DNA from: Chloroflexota bacterium
Lineage (GTDB): Bacteria; Chloroflexota; Dehalococcoidia; Tepidiformales; Tepidiformaceae
Direction: 5' to 3'
DNA: 64,000 bases
NCBI GenBank assembly: GCA_026705605.1
Contig: JAPPAK010000002.1
Location: 62,001 to 126,000, forward strand
Below are positions 38,038 through 46,717 of this stretch, piece after piece (within the stretch, counting starts at the first letter, position 1; the number at the start of each line of letters is the position of its first letter). The notes under the pieces are model-generated. The model worked only from the letters and a program-made list of their open reading frames with translations. It had not been told where the DNA came from and did not search any database. The position numbers and the translations under genes were made by a program.

Positions 38038-39270
38038 ATGGTCCGTCCCGAGATCATCGAGCGCCAGAACGCCATCAAGCAGACGCCCATGCTCGACCGC
38101 ATCGCCGGCATGAAGGAGATGCTCCTGCAGGCCGGCGACGAGGCGCAGGAGCTGCGCCACCTCCCCGAGTGGGCCTCGAAGGAGATGGCCGATCAGGGGC
38201 TCTACCGCTTCGTCCTCCCCGAGGAGCTCGGCGGCGAGAACGTCAACGCCCGCGCGCAGATCGAGAACGTCGAGGCAGCCTCCGCCATCGACGGCTCTGT
38301 CGGCTGGTGCGTCCACATCAACTCGGAGATCAACGCCCTCGTCATCCGCCGCATGGAACCCGCCCTCGCCCACGAGATGTGCGACGACTGGTACGTCCTC
38401 GTCTGCTCTGGGCTCGGCCCCCCCAACGGCCCCAACCCCGGCCGCAAGGCCCGTCGCGACGGCGACGGCTGGCGCCTCAACTACCAGGGCTCCTTCGCCA
38501 GCGGCAGCCACAACGCCACCTGGAACTTCGTCATGGCCTCCCAGATGACCGACGAGGACACCGGCGAGACCCCCGTGAACTCCTTCATGGTCCCCCGCGG
38601 CGAGTTCGAGGTCGTCGACACCTGGGACACCGCCGGCATGCGCGGCTCCGGCAGCCACGACGTCCGCATGACCGACTGCTACGTGCCCCCCGAGCACACT
38701 CTCCCCGAAGTCGCCCTCGCTTCCAGCGAGATCTGGGAGAACCCCACCTACCGAAACCCCACCCACGCCGTCTACAACAAGGCCGCCGTCGCCCTCGGCG
38801 TCGGGCGCGGAGCCGTCGACTCCTTCGTCGACCTCGCCAAGGTCAAGACCCCCTGGGGCTCCGGCTCGATGCTCAAGGACCAGCCGCAGGCCCAGATTCG
38901 CGTCGGCGAAGCGGAAGCCACGCTGCAGGCCGCCCGCATCTTCGTCATGGAGACGCAGGACGCCCTCGAGGCCCACCTCGGCCCCCTCCCCTCACAGGGC
39001 GGCCGCCTCACCCCCGACTGGGAGCACGCCCGTCTCGCCCACCTTGCCTGCGCCCATGCGGCCCAGTCCGTACGGCAGATGGTCGGCGTCCTCAACAACA
39101 CCGCCGGCACCACCGGCAGCCGTATGGACAGTCCCCTCGAGCGCAAGCTCCGCGACGCCCACCAGGCCGCCACCCACGCCCTCATCTCGTACCGCCACTA
39201 CGAAAACATCGGCAAGACCTGGGTCGGCCACGACCCACCCCCCAACTACCGCGAACCCGAACGCGCCTGA
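38038..39270 (+). CDS. Acyl-CoA dehydrogenase-fold flavin monooxygenase
   Basis: 410 residues, second member of the tandem pair. Landmarks are VLPEELGGENVNARAQIENVEAASAIDGSVGWCVHINSE, MRGSGSHDVRMTD, NPTYRNPTHAVYNKAAVALGVGRGAVDS and MDSPLERKLRDAHQAATHALISYRHYENIG. Relative to its partners it changes GGVSWRHYG to ALISYRHYE near the C terminus and Gln to His in VHINSE. These positions would line the flavin or substrate pocket, so substrate preference probably differs. AGGAGAG, overlapping the upstream stop, precedes ATG 38038. The two proteins may form a heterotetramer. Confidence 0.87.
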   Translation: MVRPEIIERQNAIKQTPMLDRIAGMKEMLLQAGDEAQELRHLPEWASKEMADQGLYRFVLPEELGGENVNARAQIENVEAASAIDGSVGWCVHINSEINALVIRRMEPALAHEMCDDWYVLVCSGLGPPNGPNPGRKARRDGDGWRLNYQGSFASGSHNATWNFVMASQMTDEDTGETPVNSFMVPRGEFEVVDTWDTAGMRGSGSHDVRMTDCYVPPEHTLPEVALASSEIWENPTYRNPTHAVYNKAAVALGVGRGAVDSFVDLAKVKTPWGSGSMLKDQPQAQIRVGEAEATLQAARIFVMETQDALEAHLGPLPSQGGRLTPDWEHARLAHLACAHAAQSVRQMVGVLNNTAGTTGSRMDSPLERKLRDAHQAATHALISYRHYENIGKTWVGHDPPPNYREPERA

Positions 39271-39274
39271 CCCC

Positions 39275-39745
39275 CTAGGCCCCCGCCACCGCCAGCCCCT
39301 CCACCACCTCCACCCCCGGGACGCGCCTCAGCGCGTCCGGCGCGACCGCGATCTTCGAGCTGCGCACGCCGCTCCCGAGGATGACCCGGTCCAGGTCGAA
39401 TACCGCCGCGTCGACGTAGATCGGCAAGCCCTCCGGTAGCGCGAACGCCGTCACGCCGCCGATGGCCATGCCCGTGTGCGTGACCGTGTCCTCCGCCGAC
39501 GCGAACGACGCTTTGCGCACGCCCATCAGCTTGCGCACGCGACGGTTCACGTCGAGCCGCGTGTCGGCTCGCACGACGCACGCCGCGAACTGCCGCGGCT
39601 CGCTCCGAGACGCGATCAGGATCGTGTTCCCGCACTCCGGGACCGGGTAGCCGTACTCCCGGCAGAAGTCCGCCGTGTCCCCGAACGCCGGGTCGATCTC
39701 GATGCGCTCGTACTCGATCCCGAGCGCTCCCAGCGCCGCCAGCAC
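39275..39745 (-). CDS. YbaK/EbsC-type aminoacyl-tRNA deacylase
   Basis: 156 residues of the YbaK/ProX fold, which removes wrongly attached amino acids from tRNA (for example Cys-tRNA(Pro)). Landmarks are LGALGIEYERIEIDP at the start, TILIASRSEPRQFAACVVRADTRLDVNRRVRKLMG, and the conserved HTGMAIGGVTAFALP (family I-G-G-(V/C)-x-P/A-F). The expected motifs are present but the usual catalytic Lys is not clearly placed, so the specificity could be different. GTG 39745 has GAGGG just upstream. It follows the esterase gene by 25 bases and is probably co-transcribed. Confidence 0.78.
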   Translation of the reverse strand: MLAALGALGIEYERIEIDPAFGDTADFCREYGYPVPECGNTILIASRSEPRQFAACVVRADTRLDVNRRVRKLMGVRKASFASAEDTVTHTGMAIGGVTAFALPEGLPIYVDAAVFDLDRVILGSGVRSSKIAVAPDALRRVPGVEVVEGLAVAGA

Positions 39746-39770
39746 GGCGCCCTCGATGTCCGCTATCGCC

Positions 39771-40742
39771 TTACCCTCCGAGAGCCCGGCCCAGCGCCGC
39801 CAGCTCGTCCGCCGCCCACCGCCGCGACAGCACCGAGGTCGGCACCGCGCCGTTGGACCCGTGGTAGGCCCCGGGGTACACGTGCAGCTCGACCGGCACG
39901 CCCGCGTCCGCCATCGCCCGCGCGTAGGCCACGTCCTCGTCGACGAACAGGTCGAGGTCGCCCACGTTGATGTAGGCCGGCGGCAGGCCCGCGAGGTCCG
40001 TCGCCCGCGCCGGCGCCGCGTACGGCGATATGTCGTCGCCGCCCGCGTTCCCCGAGAGATAGGCGTTCCAGCCCGCGTCGTTCGACTCGCGGTTCCAGGT
40101 GCGGCCGTCGGTTACTGCGTAGCTGCTGCGTGTTTCGTTGCGGTCGTCGAGCATCGGGTAGACCAGCAACTGGTAGCAGAGCGGGATCTCGCCCCGATCC
40201 CGCGCCGCCAGCGCGACGCCTGCCGCCAACCCCCCGCCTGCGCTCGCCCCGCCCACGGCAATGCGCCCCGGGTCAAGCCCGAACTCCTCCCGCGAGCGCC
40301 ACAGCCACGCCAGCCCGGCGTAGCAGTCCTCCAGCGGCGCCGGGAACGGGTCCTCCGGCGCCAGCCGGTACTCCACCGACGCCACCAGCACGTTCAGCTT
40401 GTCGGCGATGTTCGCGCAGTAGGGGTCGTTCATCTCGACGTTGCCCATCACCATGCCGCCGCCGTGGATCCAGTAGAGGGCGGCTGCCGGCTGGAGCAGC
40501 GCCTCCGGCCGGTAGAGCCGCACGGGCACGTCTGGATCTCCTGCCGGACCGGGGACGGTGACGTCCTCGATGGCCACGCTCGCCGGCAGCACGGGCTGTG
40601 GCAGGGACGCTCGCATCTCCGCCATCCGCTCCCGCGTGCCGGGAATGTCCGACCAGTCCCGCTGTGGCCGCGGCATTCCCTCGAAGACGGGCCGGTGCTC
40701 GTCGTCGAGCCGGCTGGCGATGTCGATTGGCGCTACGTCCAT
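39771..40742 (-). CDS. Alpha/beta hydrolase, HSL (lipase/esterase) family
   Basis: 323 residues. HSL-family oxyanion motif YWIHGGGMVMGN, nucleophile in GGASAGGGLAAG (G-x-S-A-G), acid Asp in VGDLDLFVDED and base His in YPGAYHGS. It hydrolyses short-chain acyl esters in the cytoplasm. The ~60-residue N-terminal extension (DVAPIDIASRLDDEHRPVFEGMP) is typical cap. GAGGAGGACGCC precedes ATG 40742. It is divergent from the SDR at 40835, with which it could share regulation. Confidence 0.87.
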   Translation of the reverse strand: MDVAPIDIASRLDDEHRPVFEGMPRPQRDWSDIPGTRERMAEMRASLPQPVLPASVAIEDVTVPGPAGDPDVPVRLYRPEALLQPAAALYWIHGGGMVMGNVEMNDPYCANIADKLNVLVASVEYRLAPEDPFPAPLEDCYAGLAWLWRSREEFGLDPGRIAVGGASAGGGLAAGVALAARDRGEIPLCYQLLVYPMLDDRNETRSSYAVTDGRTWNRESNDAGWNAYLSGNAGGDDISPYAAPARATDLAGLPPAYINVGDLDLFVDEDVAYARAMADAGVPVELHVYPGAYHGSNGAVPTSVLSRRWAADELAALGRALGG

Positions 40743-40802
40743 GGCGTCCTCCTCGTGCGTCGCGCGGCGAGTCTACGCCGCCCGCCCGCCGCACCGCTCG
40801 CG

Positions 40803-40808
40803 TACGAT
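40803..40808 (+). promoter_or_regulatory. -10 box TACGAT of the SDR gene
   Basis: TACGAT is 26 bases before ATG 40835. The leader includes GGGAGGGT as ribosome site. Confidence 0.45.
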
Positions 40809-40834
40809 GGCGCCCGATTCCGGGAGGGTTTGCC

Positions 40835-41620
40835 ATGGGAACGCTCGACGGCAGGGTCGCGATCGTCACCGGTGCGAGCCGCGGCATCGGCGAGGATGTC
40901 GCCGTCGCCCTCGCCGCTGAGGGCGCGAAGGTCGCCATTGCCGCCCGCACCGAAGAAGTTCGCGACAAGCGCCTCCCCGGCACCATCCACACCGTTGCCG
41001 AGGGCATCCGCAACGCCGGCGGCGAGGCCCTCGCCGTGCGCATGGACGTGCGCGATCCCGAGAGCATCACCGCAGGCGTCGACCGCGTCGTTGAGGAGTG
41101 GGGCCGCGTCGACATCCTCGTGAACAACGCCGCCATCCTTGTCCCCGGATCCATCGAGACCGTCCAGCCCCGCCACCTCGACCTCATCTGGCAGATCGAC
41201 CTGCGCGGACCCCTCCTCCTCATGCGCGCCTGCGTGCCCCACATCCGCGCTGCCGGCGGAGGGCACATCATCAACGTCTCGTCCCGCGCCGGCGTCTTCC
41301 CCGGCCCCGGCCCCTACCCCGAGACGCGCGCCAGCGGCGGCTTCTACGCGATGGTCAAGTCGGGGCTCGAACGCTACTCGCAGGCCCTCGCCATGGAGCT
41401 CCAGGACGACGGCATCGCCGTCAATGTCCTCTCGCCCCTCGGGCGCATCCGCACGCCCGGCAACATCTGGGCCGAGAACGACCCCGAGAACCCCACCCTC
41501 GAATTCGAGCGCGCTCCCCACATGGCCAAGGGAACCGTCTGGATCTGCGAGCAGCCGCCCGGCGAGTTCACCGGCCACATCCTCTTTGACGAGAACCTCT
41601 GCGCCGAGAAGGGCCTCTAG
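40835..41620 (+). CDS. Short-chain dehydrogenase/reductase
   Basis: 261-residue classical SDR with complete active site. Cofactor loop VTGASRGIGEDVA, NNAAILV, catalytic Ser in INVSSRAG, Tyr and Lys in FYAMVKSG. AARTEE after strand 2 (Arg) is more in keeping with NADP. The C-terminal region NVLSPLGRIRTPGNIW replaces the usual P-G-x-x-x-T with PLGRIRTPG. It oxidises or reduces a hydroxyl/keto pair on an unknown metabolite. It converges on the CoA transferase with seven bases between stops. Confidence 0.87.
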   Translation: MGTLDGRVAIVTGASRGIGEDVAVALAAEGAKVAIAARTEEVRDKRLPGTIHTVAEGIRNAGGEALAVRMDVRDPESITAGVDRVVEEWGRVDILVNNAAILVPGSIETVQPRHLDLIWQIDLRGPLLLMRACVPHIRAAGGGHIINVSSRAGVFPGPGPYPETRASGGFYAMVKSGLERYSQALAMELQDDGIAVNVLSPLGRIRTPGNIWAENDPENPTLEFERAPHMAKGTVWICEQPPGEFTGHILFDENLCAEKGL

Positions 41621-41627
41621 CGCCCGC

Positions 41628-42857
41628 TTATTGCGTCAGCTCCGAGATGTCCGGCCCGCCCTCGGTCGCGACCACCCCCGCCTCGCGTAGCGCCTCGACC
41701 GCCTCCGCATCCATCCCCAGCAGCTCGCCCAGCACCTCCGCCGTGTGCTCCCCCATGCTCGGCGGCGGCCCCGCAATCCCCGATTCCGACCGCGAGAGCC
41801 GCACGGGCGTGCCCGCCACCGGCAGCGTGCCCGCCACCGGGTGCGTGACCTCCTGGATCATCTCGCGGTGCCGCACCTGCGGGTCGTTCACCACGTCCTC
41901 GATGGTGTTCAGCGGCCCGCTCGGGATGTCCGCCGCCAGGAACTCCTTCAGCCAGTGTTCCCGCGGTTGCTTCTTGAACGCCTCGAACAGCAACGGCTCG
42001 AGCGCTGCGTGGTTCGCCGTCCGCTTCGGACCAGTATCGAAACGCGGGTCGTCGATCAGGTCGGTCACGCCCAGAAGTGCGCACAGGATCGGCCACTGCT
42101 CGTCCCTGAACGCCAGCGCGACGACGATCCAGCCATCGGCAGCCGGGAACGCCTGGAACGGCGTCGCGCTGGGATGCCGCGTACCCAGCGGTTTCGGGGC
42201 CTCGCCCGTCACGAAGTACCGCATGATTGCGTTCTCCAGCACGCTCACCTGCGCGTCCAGCATGCTGATGTCGATTGCCTGCCCCTCCCCGCTCTTCCCC
42301 CGCTCGTGCAGCGCCGTCAGGATGCCGATGGCCGTGTAGAGCCCCCCCACGATGTCGCCGTACGAGACCCCCGGCCGCACCGGGTCGCCGTCCGGCTCGC
42401 CCGTAATCGACATCACGCCGCCCATGCCCTGCACGATGATGTCGACCGCCGGGTGGTCCCGGTACGGCCCCGTCTGACCGAACCCGGACGTGCTCGCGAA
42501 GATCAGGCGCGGGTTCCGCTCCCGCAGCGCTTCGTACCCGATCCCGAGCCGATCCATCGTGCCCGGCGTGAAATTCTCCATGACTACGTCGACCTTCTCG
42601 GCCAGGTCGAGCAGCAGGTTCCGGCCTTCGTCGCGCGTCAGGTCGATCGCGATTGACCGCTTCCCCCGGTTGATGCTGAAGAAGTAGCCGCTCCAGCCGT
42701 TCTGGTAGGGACCGCTCGTGCGGGCAACGTCCCCCCAGGGCGGGCGCTCCACCTTGATCACGTCCGCTCCCAGGTCCGACAGCACCATCGCCGCATACGG
42801 CCCCGAGAGCACCCAGGTCAGGTCAAGGATCCTGATGTCGTCGAGCGGTTTGGCCAC
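41628..42857 (-). CDS. CaiB/BaiF family (class III) CoA transferase
   Basis: 409 residues. Core motifs: DIRILDLTWVLSGPYAAMVLSDLGADVIKVE, INRGKRSIAIDLTRDEG, STSGFGQTGPYRDHPAVD and AIDISMLDAQVSVLE, with the nucleophilic Asp in place (contrast with the Glu at 16524). It transfers CoA between carboxylic acids. Start is GTG 42857, with TATACT (42871-42866) eight bases upstream and no ribosome site, so a leaderless mRNA is expected. It lies between an SDR (converging) and the ABC permease operon (same strand, 25 bases upstream of its start), but its own promoter lies inside that gap. Confidence 0.88.
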   Translation of the reverse strand: MAKPLDDIRILDLTWVLSGPYAAMVLSDLGADVIKVERPPWGDVARTSGPYQNGWSGYFFSINRGKRSIAIDLTRDEGRNLLLDLAEKVDVVMENFTPGTMDRLGIGYEALRERNPRLIFASTSGFGQTGPYRDHPAVDIIVQGMGGVMSITGEPDGDPVRPGVSYGDIVGGLYTAIGILTALHERGKSGEGQAIDISMLDAQVSVLENAIMRYFVTGEAPKPLGTRHPSATPFQAFPAADGWIVVALAFRDEQWPILCALLGVTDLIDDPRFDTGPKRTANHAALEPLLFEAFKKQPREHWLKEFLAADIPSGPLNTIEDVVNDPQVRHREMIQEVTHPVAGTLPVAGTPVRLSRSESGIAGPPPSMGEHTAEVLGELLGMDAEAVEALREAGVVATEGGPDISELTQ

Positions 42858-42865
42858 GGCCCGCG

Positions 42866-42871
42866 AGTATA
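42866..42871 (-). promoter_or_regulatory. Leaderless-type -10 box TATACT
   Basis: Minus-strand TATACT, eight bases (CGCGGGCC), GTG 42857. The box itself falls in the 25-base gap after the permease stop. Confidence 0.55.
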
Positions 42872-42882
42872 CGTGCGGCCGA

Positions 42883-43818
42883 CTACCGCTGACCCCGCAG
42901 CCGTGGGTCCAGCGTGTCCCGCAGCGCGTCCCCGAAGAGGTTGAACGCCAGCACAGTGATGCTGAGCGCGAGGCCGGGGAAGATGGCGATCCAGGGCGCC
43001 CGCACGAAATAGGTCCGGTTGCTCCCGGAGAGGTCGGCGCCCCACGACGGCGTCCCCTGCTCTACGCCCACGCCCAGGAAGCTCAGCGCCGACTCCGTCA
43101 GGATCGCCGCCGGCAGCGTTGTGCTCATCACGATCAGCAGGAGGCCCACCAGGTTCGGGAAGATGTGGCGCCACATGATCCGCATCTCGCTCGCCCCGAT
43201 GACCCGCGCCGATTCAACATAAATCGCCGCTCGCTGCTCCAGCACGTTCCCCCGCATGATGCGAAAGATCACCGGCGTGAACACGATGCAGATCGCTACC
43301 ACCAGCAGGAACTCCTCAGCGGCCAGTACCTGCCCGAGGTTGGGTAACTGGTCCCGTAGCGACGCGTGCAGGGTAAGCGCGAACAGGATCGACGGGAACG
43401 CGATGAGCACGTCCGCCACGCGCCCGAAGGCGAAGTCGACCACGCCCCCGAGGTAGCCCGCGATGAGTGCCAGCGCGGTGCCTCCCAGCGCCGCCACGAT
43501 CACCGTCGCCAGCCCGATCTTCAGAGAGACGCGACCGCCATAGAGCACCCGCGACCACACGTCGCGGCCCTCCCGGTTCGTCCCGAAGAAGTGGCTGCCG
43601 CTCGGACTCTCGAGGATGGGAGTCACGCCGAAGCCTTCGGGGTCGCTCGTGCGGAGGACCGGGGCCGCGACGGCGCCGATGACCATGAGGATGATGAGAA
43701 CTGCCCCGATCGTGCCCAGCCGCTGCTGCCGCAGGAACCGCAGCACCCCCGCGTAGGGCCTGGCGGGTGGGCGGAGCGCTTGCTGGCTCAGGGCTGCTGC
43801 GGCCTCGCTCTCGGCCAT
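42883..43818 (-). CDS. Oligopeptide/dipeptide-type ABC permease, DppC-like
   Basis: 311 residues with six membrane helices after a cytosolic N terminus (LRFLRQQRLGTIGAVLIIL). The OppC/DppC N-terminal extracytoplasmic segment is HFFGTNREGRDVWSRVLYGGRVSL. The ATPase-coupling EAA loop is YVESARVIGASEMRIMWRHIFPNLVG. It pairs with the DppB-like permease. The ATG overlaps the upstream stop by one base (TGATG). No ATPase genes follow; the operon ends at a CoA transferase with its own promoter. Confidence 0.88.
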   Translation of the reverse strand: MAESEAAAALSQQALRPPARPYAGVLRFLRQQRLGTIGAVLIILMVIGAVAAPVLRTSDPEGFGVTPILESPSGSHFFGTNREGRDVWSRVLYGGRVSLKIGLATVIVAALGGTALALIAGYLGGVVDFAFGRVADVLIAFPSILFALTLHASLRDQLPNLGQVLAAEEFLLVVAICIVFTPVIFRIMRGNVLEQRAAIYVESARVIGASEMRIMWRHIFPNLVGLLLIVMSTTLPAAILTESALSFLGVGVEQGTPSWGADLSGSNRTYFVRAPWIAIFPGLALSITVLAFNLFGDALRDTLDPRLRGQR

Positions 43819-44768
43819 CAGTACCGGATCCTCGGATCAACGAATGTGTAGATGACGTCGACGGCGAGGTTCACCAGCGTGAACATGAAGGCGAACACCA
43901 TGATCGCCGCGAGCGCCACGGTGTAGTCGATAGAGACCACCGACTCGAACACGAGCAGCCCGAGTCCCGGAATCCCGAAGATCTGTTCCGCGATCACCGA
44001 GCCGCCCAGCACCGCCCCCAGCTGGATGCCGATCACCGTGATCACCGCGATCATCGAGCTGCGGAACACGTGCCGGAGCACCACCGCCCGCTCCCGCAGC
44101 CCCTTTGCCCGTGCCGTCCGGACGTAGTCCGAGTACAGCGTTTCCAGCATCGAGGAGCGCACGATGCGTGCCACGTAGGCCGCCGTCGCGATCGCCAGGG
44201 TGATCGCCGGCCAGATGATGATCTTCAGGTTGTTGAGCGGATCGTCCTCGAAGCGGACGTACTCCCACAGCGGAGTCCACGCCCACCAGATCGCGGGTAA
44301 CGTGATCACCAGCGTCGCCACCCAGAAGTTGGGCACGGAGATCCCCGAGATCGTCACGATGCGTAAGAAACCGTCCAGGAACGTCCCCGGTCTGATGGCG
44401 GAGATGATCCCGACGGGGATCCCGATCAGCGCCGTGAGCAGCACCGTAAGCAGCCCGAGCTCCGCCGTCACCGGCAGGCGTGACCGGATCTCGGGCGTCA
44501 CCGGACGGCGGTTCTTCAGCGAGATGCCGAAGTCCCCCTGGATGGCGTTCCAGGCCCAGTCCCCGTACTGCACGAAGAACGGCCGGTCGAGCCCGAACTC
44601 TTCCTCGAGGCTGGCGATCGCCTGCTTGTTCTGGTCCGGCGATACCAGCCCGAAGCCAGTCAGGGCCGCGTTCCCCGGACGCAGGAAGAGCAGCCAGAAC
44701 AGCAGCAGCGACATCCCGAACAACATGAACGGGACGGCGATCAACCGGCGTGCGATGTAGGCCTGCAT
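43818..44768 (-). CDS. Oligopeptide/dipeptide-type ABC permease, DppB-like
   Basis: 316 residues, six helices. It starts YIARRLIAVPFMLFGMSLLLFWLL, the DppB/OppB signature, with the extracytoplasmic DRPFFVQYGDWAWNAIQGDFG. The EAA loop is YVRTARAKGLRERAVVLRHVFRSS. Together with DppC it forms the membrane channel. A long hairpin (44785-44820) separates it from the binding-protein gene upstream, as is common where binding protein must be made in excess. The ribosome site is weak (CCAGG). Confidence 0.88.
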   Translation of the reverse strand: MQAYIARRLIAVPFMLFGMSLLLFWLLFLRPGNAALTGFGLVSPDQNKQAIASLEEEFGLDRPFFVQYGDWAWNAIQGDFGISLKNRRPVTPEIRSRLPVTAELGLLTVLLTALIGIPVGIISAIRPGTFLDGFLRIVTISGISVPNFWVATLVITLPAIWWAWTPLWEYVRFEDDPLNNLKIIIWPAITLAIATAAYVARIVRSSMLETLYSDYVRTARAKGLRERAVVLRHVFRSSMIAVITVIGIQLGAVLGGSVIAEQIFGIPGLGLLVFESVVSIDYTVALAAIMVFAFMFTLVNLAVDVIYTFVDPRIRY

Positions 44769-44784
44769 GCCTGGCAGACTCCAC

Positions 44785-44820
44785 GGAGGCAGAACGAGGG
44801 CAAACCCCCGTCCTGCCTCC
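44785..44820 (-). promoter_or_regulatory. Intercistronic hairpin between binding protein and permease genes
   Basis: Arms 44785-44800 and 44805-44820 pair at 14 of 16 positions around a four-base loop. There is no U-run after it on the minus strand. It probably stabilises the upstream message or attenuates read-through rather than ending it. Confidence 0.55.
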
Positions 44821-44834
44821 TCGGTCTCTGGCTC

Positions 44835-46610
44835 CTAGCCCTTGATGTACATGTCGTGTGTCCGGTTCAGCAACCCGCCCAGGAGGACATCGTCCTCCGG
44901 GAAGCTCCCGAGCCGGGAGTTGTACACGACCCAGCTGTGACCCGGCACTGGCAGGTTGATGCCCGGCACCAGCTCTTCAAGTGCGAAGAGCTGCATCTCC
45001 TCCATCTTCTGGAGGCGAAGGTCCGGGTCGACCTCCTGCGCCTGCGCGGCCGTGAGGTCGATCAGCTTCTGGGCGTTCGCCACCAGGCTCGCGTCTGGCT
45101 GGTCCGTCCCGAAGCTCCACGACACGCCCGCGAAGGCGTCCGGGTTCATCATCGTCATGTTGTAGATCTCCGGCGTCGTGCTCGCGTTGTACGGCACCAC
45201 GAAGAGCTCCCACTGCTTGATTGGCTCGCGAGCCCGCGCCACATACGTCGTCACGTCGTGGATCAGCGGCTCCGCGGTAACGCCGAGGTTCTCCTCCATC
45301 TGGCGCGCGAGGAACTCGGCCATCGTCGAACCCCGCGGGTCGATGCTCGACTCGATGCGGATGTGGTCCACTTCGATGCCCGAAGCCTCCCACAGCTCCC
45401 GCGCCTTCTGCGGGTCGAAAACCCGGTACGACTTCAGCGTTTCCTGGTCGAGCGCGAAGCCCGGCAAGGCCTGCCCCACGGGACCGTCGTACACGCCGTC
45501 GCCCGCGTACAGCGTGGCGATCATCGCGTCGTAGTCGATCGCGTAGGAGACCGCCTGGCGCGCGCGCTTGTCCACGAACTTGATGTTGTCGTAGGCGAGG
45601 AAGCGCGCCTCAGTCGAGGCTACCTCCTTCGCCACGAAGCGATCGTCCCCGGTGAATTCCTCGAACTCGATGCTGTCGGCGATTGCCGGGATGTAGTCGA
45701 TGTCTCCCGCGAAGAACGCCGCCTTCACCGCCGCCCGGTCCACGATGATCCGGGTCTCGTGGCGGTCGATGTACGGGGCGCCCTCCAGGAAGTGCGTCGA
45801 GGGGTTTTCGTGCGCGTAGTAGTCCGGGTATCGCGCCAGCGCCACGCCTGCGCTGTCGCGCTGCTCGATGATGTACGGACCGGCGCCGGCGTCCAGCTCC
45901 TGCACGTTGCCGTTCGCCTGCTGGTCCAGCAGCGCCTTCGAGACGATGCCGTACGAAGTGGCGGCCATCAGCACCGGCGCCGAGGCTGCCGGCGCCTTCA
46001 GGTCGACCCGAGCCGTCGATTCGTCCACCGCGGTGATGGTGTCCATGAAGCCCCAGTTCGCCTCGTTCACCTGCGAACCCTGGTCCGCCAGCAGTGCGGG
46101 GAAGCGGCTCCAGGTGCTCGAGACGTCCTCTGCCGTCACGGCGCTCCCGTCGTGGTGGAACGTCATGCCCGAGCGCAGCGGGAAGACGATCGTCGTGTTG
46201 TCTGGCTGCTCCATCGCCGTCGCCGCATCGAACAGGAACTCGTTCGTGGAGACCTTGTACAGATGCGTGTGGTTGTAGATGCGAGCCAGGATCTCGTTGT
46301 TGTTGATGACCTTCAGCCCCGGGTCGATACCGTCGTCGACCTGCGTCTTGCTCTGGCGGAAGGTGCCGCCCGGCATGGGGCCATCGGCAGGCGCCGCGGC
46401 CTCCGTTGCCGCCGGCGCCTCGGTAGCCGCGGCCTCGGTTTCCTCCGCAGCCGGTTGCTGCGGCTCACTCGGGGCGTCGTCATCGTCGTCGTCACCGCAC
46501 CCGACGGCCACCAGGCCTGCCGAGCCCGCTGCCAGCGCCGCACCTCCAATCAGGAAGCTGCGTCGTGATCGCCGGCGCCTCCAGTAGCGCCCCCAGTAAC
46601 TCTCTCGCAT
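44835..46610 (-). CDS. Peptide/opine-type ABC substrate-binding lipoprotein (SBP family 5)
   Basis: 591 residues. The N terminus has a twin-arginine motif (SRRSFLIGG) leading to a lipobox VAVGC (Cys38), so the protein is likely Tat-exported and lipid-anchored. A Glu/Ala/Pro/Thr-rich linker (residues ~45-78) follows, then the large two-lobed domain (GGTFRQSKTQVDDGIDPGLK, MTFHHDGSAVTAEDVSSTW, which is the SBP5 signature). It captures peptides, nickel chelates or opines for the two permeases downstream. GGGGAGA precedes ATG 46610 and a TAGACT -10 lies at 46646-46641. No ATPase genes are in the operon, so shared ATPases must act in trans. Confidence 0.88.
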   Translation of the reverse strand: MRESYWGRYWRRRRSRRSFLIGGAALAAGSAGLVAVGCGDDDDDDAPSEPQQPAAEETEAAATEAPAATEAAAPADGPMPGGTFRQSKTQVDDGIDPGLKVINNNEILARIYNHTHLYKVSTNEFLFDAATAMEQPDNTTIVFPLRSGMTFHHDGSAVTAEDVSSTWSRFPALLADQGSQVNEANWGFMDTITAVDESTARVDLKAPAASAPVLMAATSYGIVSKALLDQQANGNVQELDAGAGPYIIEQRDSAGVALARYPDYYAHENPSTHFLEGAPYIDRHETRIIVDRAAVKAAFFAGDIDYIPAIADSIEFEEFTGDDRFVAKEVASTEARFLAYDNIKFVDKRARQAVSYAIDYDAMIATLYAGDGVYDGPVGQALPGFALDQETLKSYRVFDPQKARELWEASGIEVDHIRIESSIDPRGSTMAEFLARQMEENLGVTAEPLIHDVTTYVARAREPIKQWELFVVPYNASTTPEIYNMTMMNPDAFAGVSWSFGTDQPDASLVANAQKLIDLTAAQAQEVDPDLRLQKMEEMQLFALEELVPGINLPVPGHSWVVYNSRLGSFPEDDVLLGGLLNRTHDMYIKG

Positions 46611-46640
46611 GTCGATCTCCCCGGGTGCTGAGTCGTCGGC

Positions 46641-46646
46641 AGTCTA
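46641..46646 (-). promoter_or_regulatory. -10 box TAGACT of the peptide-importer operon
   Basis: Minus-strand TAGACT 30 bases before ATG 46610, preceded by an AT-richer stretch (CATATCGCAATTGACT) unusual for this genome; leader carries GGGGAGA. Confidence 0.4.
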
Positions 46647-46705
46647 AGTCAATTGCGATATGCCCGTCAGCAAGTTTCGTGATTCTGGCTGCGCCCGTCC
46701 CGCGC

Positions 46706-46711
46706 TATCAT
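46706..46711 (+). promoter_or_regulatory. Leaderless-type -10 box TATCAT (Rieske gene)
   Basis: TATCAT, six bases (CCGGCC), GTG 46718, no ribosome site. Confidence 0.55.
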
Positions 46712-46717
46712 CCGGCC

